Assembly (NCBI RefSeq): GCF_041381155.1
Contig: NC_091144.1
Coordinates: 37,326,071-37,390,070 of the forward strand
Direction: 5' to 3'
DNA length: 64,000 nt
Source: Argopecten irradians
Taxonomy: Eukaryota; Mollusca; Bivalvia; Pectinida; Pectinidae
Shown here: positions 58,883 through 64,000 of the stretch, in pieces
How positions within the stretch are numbered: position 1 is the stretch's first letter
How the letters are laid out: every line of letters starts with the position of its first letter
The notes under the pieces: model-generated
What the model was told of the DNA's origin: nothing
Seen by the model: only the letters and a program-made list of their open reading frames with translations
Databases searched by the model: none
Program-made: the position numbers and the translations under genes

Positions 58883-59065
58883 ACACAGGCAATATTTCTT
58901 CACGTGAAATTCACGTGAAAAATTTCATGTGAAATTCACGTGAAATTGAAATTCAGGTGAAATTCACGTGAGGGCCCTTTCACGTGAAATTCACGTGAAT
59001 TTTTTCACGTGAATTTCACGTGAAATTTTTCACATGAAATTCACGTGAAGAAATATTGCCTGTGT
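58883..59065. repeat. 183-bp palindrome built from TTCACGTGAA units
   Basis: Starts ACACAGGCAATATTTCTTCA and ends TGAAGAAATATTGCCTGTGT, exact inverted ends. The interior is an array of TTCACGTGAAAT units arranged symmetrically around GAGGGCCCTTT. CACGTG occurs about ten times and is itself palindromic. Bounded like a MITE; no ORF. Confidence 0.88.
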
Positions 59066-60119
59066 AAATGCATCCCCGTTAAATTAACTAGACATTAGAC
59101 CACCATTAAATCATGAAATTGTATAAGTGTGTCTCTCCCGTTAAGTTAACCATACATCGAACCACAGTTTCCAGGTCTTCATTACCGATTTCCTACCGAT
59201 GTTTGACAATCTTTATCGCATACATTGATCTTGCTCCGTGTCTTGGCTATAGCAATTGCTAGGACATCACAGCGACAGAGACGAAAGTCCTTGTTTATCG
59301 ACGGGGGAAGTCTTAGTGAAATTTATGTCACTAGGTCGACTCGAATCCTCCGCAACCGTATAGCAGTACAAATGACATCCTTGAAATGCTTTTAAAACCA
59401 TGTCTTGGCAATTTCTCCTCATCAAAATAATCTCTTGGAGAGAATGATTGCATGTCTTTGGGCAACACGTGATTTAACTTTTTCAAATTCAGTATTTTGT
59501 TAAAATGTTCCAATTTAAAATCGGATAAAACCTTTTTTCGATTTTTTTTCAAATTATGTGTATCTCAAAGAGCTGATTAATGAACTACATTAGTTCTCTA
59601 GACCAGTCTTCATTTATTGCTATAACGCTGAACAAATAAAGTACAGGTACAGCACGTAGTTATCGATCATAGGTTCATTTCGTTCTTTTGCACAAAGCTG
59701 TTGAAGAAAATGTTGATTATGTAATATTTTCGTGTTGATTTGTTCTATATCACTTAATTTTTAAATGCAGATTATTTTTATTCATTACGTCCTCTTCATG
59801 CCCAGATTAATTTTAAGATATACTTGAATTAGTAGATGGATGAAAACCGGAATATCCGTCTGGAAAAAAAATAGAATCAGTGCCTCAGACATATTGTCCC
59901 CGCGTGGGATTTGAACTCATGAGCCAGAGATTGAAGAATTGTGAACTATTGGATATATTTACTTATTACTTTATATCCGAAACGACAAGAAAATGTCAAA
60001 CAATATTGATTAACATTTCAATTGTAAGTTATGAAACAGGTGACTATATTATTAGATAAGTATAAATATGACCATGTTATGTTACCTTTGTTGAACATGT
60101 TTAAAAAAATATCGATCGC
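59066..60119. other. Spacer with one composite-repeat fragment
   Basis: 59830-59950 (CGTGGGATTTGAACTCATGA) is a fragment of the 3822-type repeat. A minus-strand ORF at 59331-59552 has protein-like composition but no recognised family. Confidence 0.4.
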
Positions 60120-60530
60120 AGACATTGGTTTTCGGCCGATCAGCTGTAAGATTGATTTTCATCCAGTCGCCTGTCAGATTTGGTTCTCGACCAGTCAGCA
60201 GTGTCATTTGGTTTTCGACCAATCAGTTGTCTATATATAGTTAATGACTAGTCAGCAGTCTAGATTTTGTTATTGACCAATCAGCTGTCAGATTTGGTTC
60301 TCGACCAATCAGTTGTCTATATTTAGTTCTTGACCAATCAGTAGTCTAGATTTGGTCCTCGATCAATCAGAAGTCTATATTTCCTTTTGGATCAATCAGT
60401 AATCAAGATTTAGTTCTCGACCAATCAGAAGTTTAGATTTAGCTCTCGACCAATCAGAAGATTAGATTTTTATCTCGACCACACATTTTAAAAATGGTTA
60501 TTAACCAATCAGTTCTCTTGGTTTCCGGTT
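60120..60530. repeat. ~29-bp tandem repeat carrying CCAAT boxes
   Basis: About fourteen units of the type TTCTCGACCAATCAGTTGTC plus TAGATTTGG repeat every 27-30 bp. ACCAATCAG is intact in at least six units and altered (GACCAGTCAG, GATCAATCAG, GCCGATCAG) in the others. Confidence 0.85.
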
Positions 60531-60954
60531 CGAACTTTCCTTGGTATGATGAGCTGCATACGACAAAAGGACATAAAACCGGATAATCCAGGCCGCTGAC
60601 TTGGTCAGGTAATGTGTTTTTCGCAAATAGGCTATGGTATTAATTATCAGGATATATATCATATACATGCAATATGTGTTGTTGATCCCAAGGTTGAATT
60701 TAGATTTACTGTTGAAATTGAACACAGTTGATTATTGTATATATTGTAATATATAGGCTATGTTATCAATAATTGATTCTTAAACGCCCCTTCCCAACAC
60801 ACATAAACGACCTTTAAGAATTTTCTCCTTCTCTTACATCAAACTCCGAAGCTATTTTCGATATATTTAAATTGAAACAACACGGCGAGGATTACTTCTT
60901 CGCCCCATATTAAAATATATACTGAAATAGGTAGTACATAGATGTAGAACTTCT

Positions 60955-61245
60955 TATTCATTTTATATGTAACTGTACAAACAAACTATATCCTATCCTA
61001 ATTTTATTCATTTTTTACAAATACGGACAGATGCTTTTATTCATTTTATATCATTTTTTACAAATACGGACAGATGCTTCTTATTCATTTTATATGTAAC
61101 TGTACAAACAAACTATATCCTATCCTAATTTCATTCATTTTTTTACAAATACGGACAGATGCTTTTATTCATTTTATATGTAACTGTACAAACAAACTAT
61201 ATCCTATCCTAAGCTTATTCATTTTTTTACAAATACGGACAGATG
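60955..61245. repeat. ~90-bp tandem repeat
   Basis: TTATTCATTTTATATGTAAC, TGTACAAACAAACTATATCC and TTTACAAATACGGACAGATG recur in order about three times, with one shortened unit near 61035-61080. Confidence 0.85.
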
Positions 61246-63189
61246 TTTGAGAAAATACTTCCGGTAAATCTTTTTTACAGCCTAGCCTGCGGTTCTGGAT
61301 AGGCTATAGTAATGAGTGAAGGTAAATAGTTTTAAACAAATCAGATATATTTTACAATTAATGTCGAACGGAAATATCAAACTCACGCTGATGACGATCG
61401 AGTAGGAGTGTCGCTATCTTCGAAGCGCTTTATTGTTTGCACCCACAATGCATCATGTTTGACCTAATGGAATTCCCGTCACCGCGAAACAATGGTTTAT
61501 ATGTTGATATTTCTGGGCGCGTTTGATTGGGTATCGACATATATCACTCAGCGGAGTTATAATCTCTATTGTTATTCTTCTAATTGTCGCGTATTGCTTC
61601 CTGGCCTCCTACATTCAGATTACACTTCATGTATAGGAAGTCCATAACCACGCTTTTGCAGAATATAAAATGAGGTTTTCGGTAACGTTTTATTTAATAG
61701 CGTTTAATCCCGTTTTATGTGTTATTAAATGGCATTTCCGGGAATTCAGTCACGAAGTGTGGAGATTAAACGCACTCGGTTCACGAGTGCGTGTACATGG
61801 CGAAATTCAAATCGCTCTATATATTCAAGTGTAAAATATTAGTATACTAGTATATCATATATGTTACGTTTTTACATGATGTGAATGGTAATATTTTAAT
61901 CAGTTTAAGTGTCCTCGGTGCCGTAGTGGTTACTATCACTCTCGCTAATGAAAACGATATAAGTTGGTAAAATAAGGGTAGCAACAATGTAAACCAGGTT
62001 AATTCCGCGTGCGGTTTATTTCAGCGTATTGCACAGGCTATAATCACAATTCGCGGAAATGAGTCACCGCGATAAAGATTCAACTACAAATACAGAATAG
62101 CGTTTTACCTGTAAAGCGCTCAGCTTATGCCAAATGTGTGGCTGTGGCAAAGACATAAGGAAGAAAATAATCACTTTGGAAAATAGAAAACGTCTATACT
62201 AAACGCACGTGTCTCTATTGTAGTCTGAAGATTCTCATTGAATTTGGCCCTCATTTTGAAGATACAGTGTACTTTCGAAGACGTAGAAAAAGTGAATTTT
62301 TACAAAACAGAATAATACGCATAATCTATGTTATGATTGCATCTTTTGTTGGTTGATTTTATGCAACGATAGTTTGAGGTTTCTTTGAAAAATAAATTCA
62401 ACAGGAAATGTTCAGTCAATTATTATAAACCAACTTTCTTTCGCGTGTGATTTATTTTCGTGTATTCCGCAAAAGCATCTCTTCGAGAATTGATAACTTC
62501 CAACATTTTGCACACTTATATTCTAAAGTATCTCACTTTTATTTTAAATCCGCGAAACATGATCTCCACGAAAGTACTTTGAAACGGAAAACGCGACATT
62601 TAGTAGCCGCGAAAGATTGTTGGTTTGCGGTAAATATATTATTCACTATACCAACAATTGCATGATTTAATCCTTCATTAAATCGTTTCACTCCTCGTTT
62701 CTTATCACATTCCACTATACGACCTTTCGGGGACCTTTTGATTTGTATGCTTGTTAATAAGAATGTAGTTTGACCTATTTATCTTGCAGGTGATTATCCA
62801 TTGACAGGTGTTTTAAACACAACCCTTTAGTAGTTTAATGCGGTATCGTAAACAGTCAAATCTAAAATCCTGTAAATCGTAATTCAACCGTGAAAATAGG
62901 TCATCGTTATTTGAAAGGAAAGAAGTATAAGTAGATCTTTAAAACATATCATTCTCAGTTTCAAAACTATAAAATTTTATTTATTCATTGTGCACCGATG
63001 GCGTAATAAAAGTACTGTTTAAAAGTTACTTCCGATGATAGTACTTCTTTGTCAAAACTGTCATCAGTCACGAAACTCGGGATTATGAGAAAGATCTCTG
63101 GCATATCGAACCACTTTTTTATTTTTTATTCGTTATTTTAAACTGAGACACATTGATGTCGTAATATATGAAAACAAATTCCGTCCAAT
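61246..63189. other. 1.9-kb stretch without recognisable genes
   Basis: AT-rich. CGCG-containing words (TTCCGCGTGCGGTTTATTTC, ATTCGCGGAAATGAG) between 61990 and 62620 resemble the 57430-57640 repeats. No exon seen. Confidence 0.4.
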
Positions 63190-63265
63190 TTCAAAGAGTC
63201 AAACTATAAGTAGACTAGAGCCAAACTATAAATAGACTAGAGTCAAACTATAAATAGACTAATGC
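63190..63265. repeat. 25-bp tandem repeat, three units
   Basis: GAGTCAAACTATAAATAGAC (plus TA) occurs three times in a row with small variants. Confidence 0.8.
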
Positions 63266-63288
63266 TACCTTACACAGAAGCATATAAA

Positions 63289-63370
63289 CAGTAAAACACG
63301 GAATACGTCGAAGTCGACGGGACCTAACAAGACATTCGACTTATCCGATGTATTCGATTTTTACTGTATA
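63289..63370. repeat. Tiny palindromic MITE
   Basis: ACAGTAAAACACGGAATACG at the left and GATGTATTCGATTTTTACTG at the right are imperfect inverted repeats. The ends resemble short Tc1-mariner/pogo derivatives. Confidence 0.5.
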
Positions 63371-63519
63371 TCAAATGCGTGTTACATCTTCTTTAATTGT
63401 TGTTTATGTAGATAAAATGTAACGAACAAACGAAAACAAGGTCAACCTCTCATCTAAGCTTAGAACAGAAAACTTGACCGTTAAGCACCAACTAACTGTA
63501 AGGAGTAGTATAGCACTGC

Positions 63520-63745
63520 TCAAATAACCAAACAGGTTTGTTTCATGCCTTATTAGAATAACAAACAGACAAAAAAAATAATCTCGATATTAGTATTAAC
63601 TGGAAACAATTGTTTCATGCCTCATTTACAAAAAGAGAAAATAATTTCTTTTGATGTTGGTACCAAACATGGACTTGAAATAGTTGTTTCTTGTCTTATT
63701 CACAAACAGACAAAACAGTTTCTCTCAATATTTGTACCAACCATT
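63520..63745. repeat. ~85-bp direct repeat, three diverged units
   Basis: GTTTCATGCCTTATTAGAAT, GTTTCATGCCTCATTTACAA and GTTTCTTGTCTTATTCACAA begin successive units. Each is followed by ACAAAC/AAAAAG-type words and a TATTNGTACCAAC-like end. Confidence 0.6.
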
Positions 63746-64000
63746 TAAACAGCTTGCATGATCGGTACCATCACGTCGAGAAAATAGTTTGGGCTGTTGA
63801 CTGATATGGCATTAAGCAACAAGTGTAAACTGGTAATCGTATGAATTTGTATCGGGCGTTAAGCATGAGCAGACACTATGGTTTTAATTGACTTTAGGGT
63901 ATCTTAGCAACGAAACAGAACCCAAACCACAGTGGCGAATGTTTAACTAAAGATCAAAAGTGAAGCGAGGTCAACAAAGACATTCAAGGAAAGAAAAAAA

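Noticed and set aside
59331..59552. 73-codon minus-strand ORF with protein-like composition
   Set aside because: No family recognised, no convincing splice sites or neighbouring exons. Kept only as a note.

Overview
This window looks like nuclear DNA of a marine mollusc, most likely a bivalve and possibly a scallop. It is AT-rich. Its genes have GT-AG introns. More than half of what can be recognised is dispersed repeats, foldback elements and tandem satellites. The bivalve call rests on inference: a secreted 'short-chain collagen C4-like' gene, a sialin-type transporter, and several short repeat families of a kind I associate with bivalve genomes.

Only three host-type genes can be read with confidence, all on the minus strand. 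(1) At 1002-6005 are the first five coding exons of an SLC17-family (sialin / vesicular anion transporter) gene, whose 3' half lies beyond the left edge. (2) At 13495-14625 is a one-exon non-haem Fe(II)/2-oxoglutarate oxygenase of the isopenicillin-N-synthase-like type. Its catalytic residues are intact, but one in-frame TAG falls at codon 74. (3) At 41758-43624 is a three-exon gene for a small secreted coiled-coil protein with a short-chain collagen C4-like domain; its second intron appears to use a GC-AG splice pair. The three genes do not form an evident pathway.

Three retroelement remains carry coding sequence: a 5'-truncated LINE (10818-11514, minus), a DIRS-like tyrosine-recombinase element (35484-36905, plus), and a degraded Ty3/gypsy-type LTR element (53193-56017, plus). 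The last has a SCAN-like capsid, zinc knuckle, protease and integrase in an order that resembles Gmr1-like elements. It has lost everything after the integrase.

Layout. 0-6 kb: SLC17 gene with MITEs, including a hAT-like element with a perfect 8-bp target duplication. 6-10.8 kb: non-genic, with a G/C homopolymer foldback and an A-depleted CpG-rich block near 7.85-8.76 kb. 10.8-13.3 kb: LINE end, two MITEs and a 31/62-bp satellite. 13.5-14.6 kb: oxygenase. 15-27 kb: mostly unique AT-rich DNA with foldbacks. 27.9-31.8 kb: a 51-bp satellite and a 144-bp array split by a MITE. 32-35.1 kb: a TTAA-flanked MITE and a 2.1-kb inverted-repeat element with exon-like remnants. 35.5-39.2 kb: DIRS-like element and a long dispersed repeat. 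39-41.2 kb: nothing seen. 41.2-43.6 kb: MITE and collagen-C4-like gene. 44-52 kb: repeats and a direct duplication. 53-57 kb: LTR element and a composite repeat. 58-61.3 kb: four further repeat structures, including a CACGTG palindrome and a CCAAT-rich array. 61.3-64 kb: sparse.

I found no CRISPR array, rRNA gene or clearly functional tRNA gene. Gene boundaries come from reading splice consensus and family resemblance by eye; nothing was aligned or searched.
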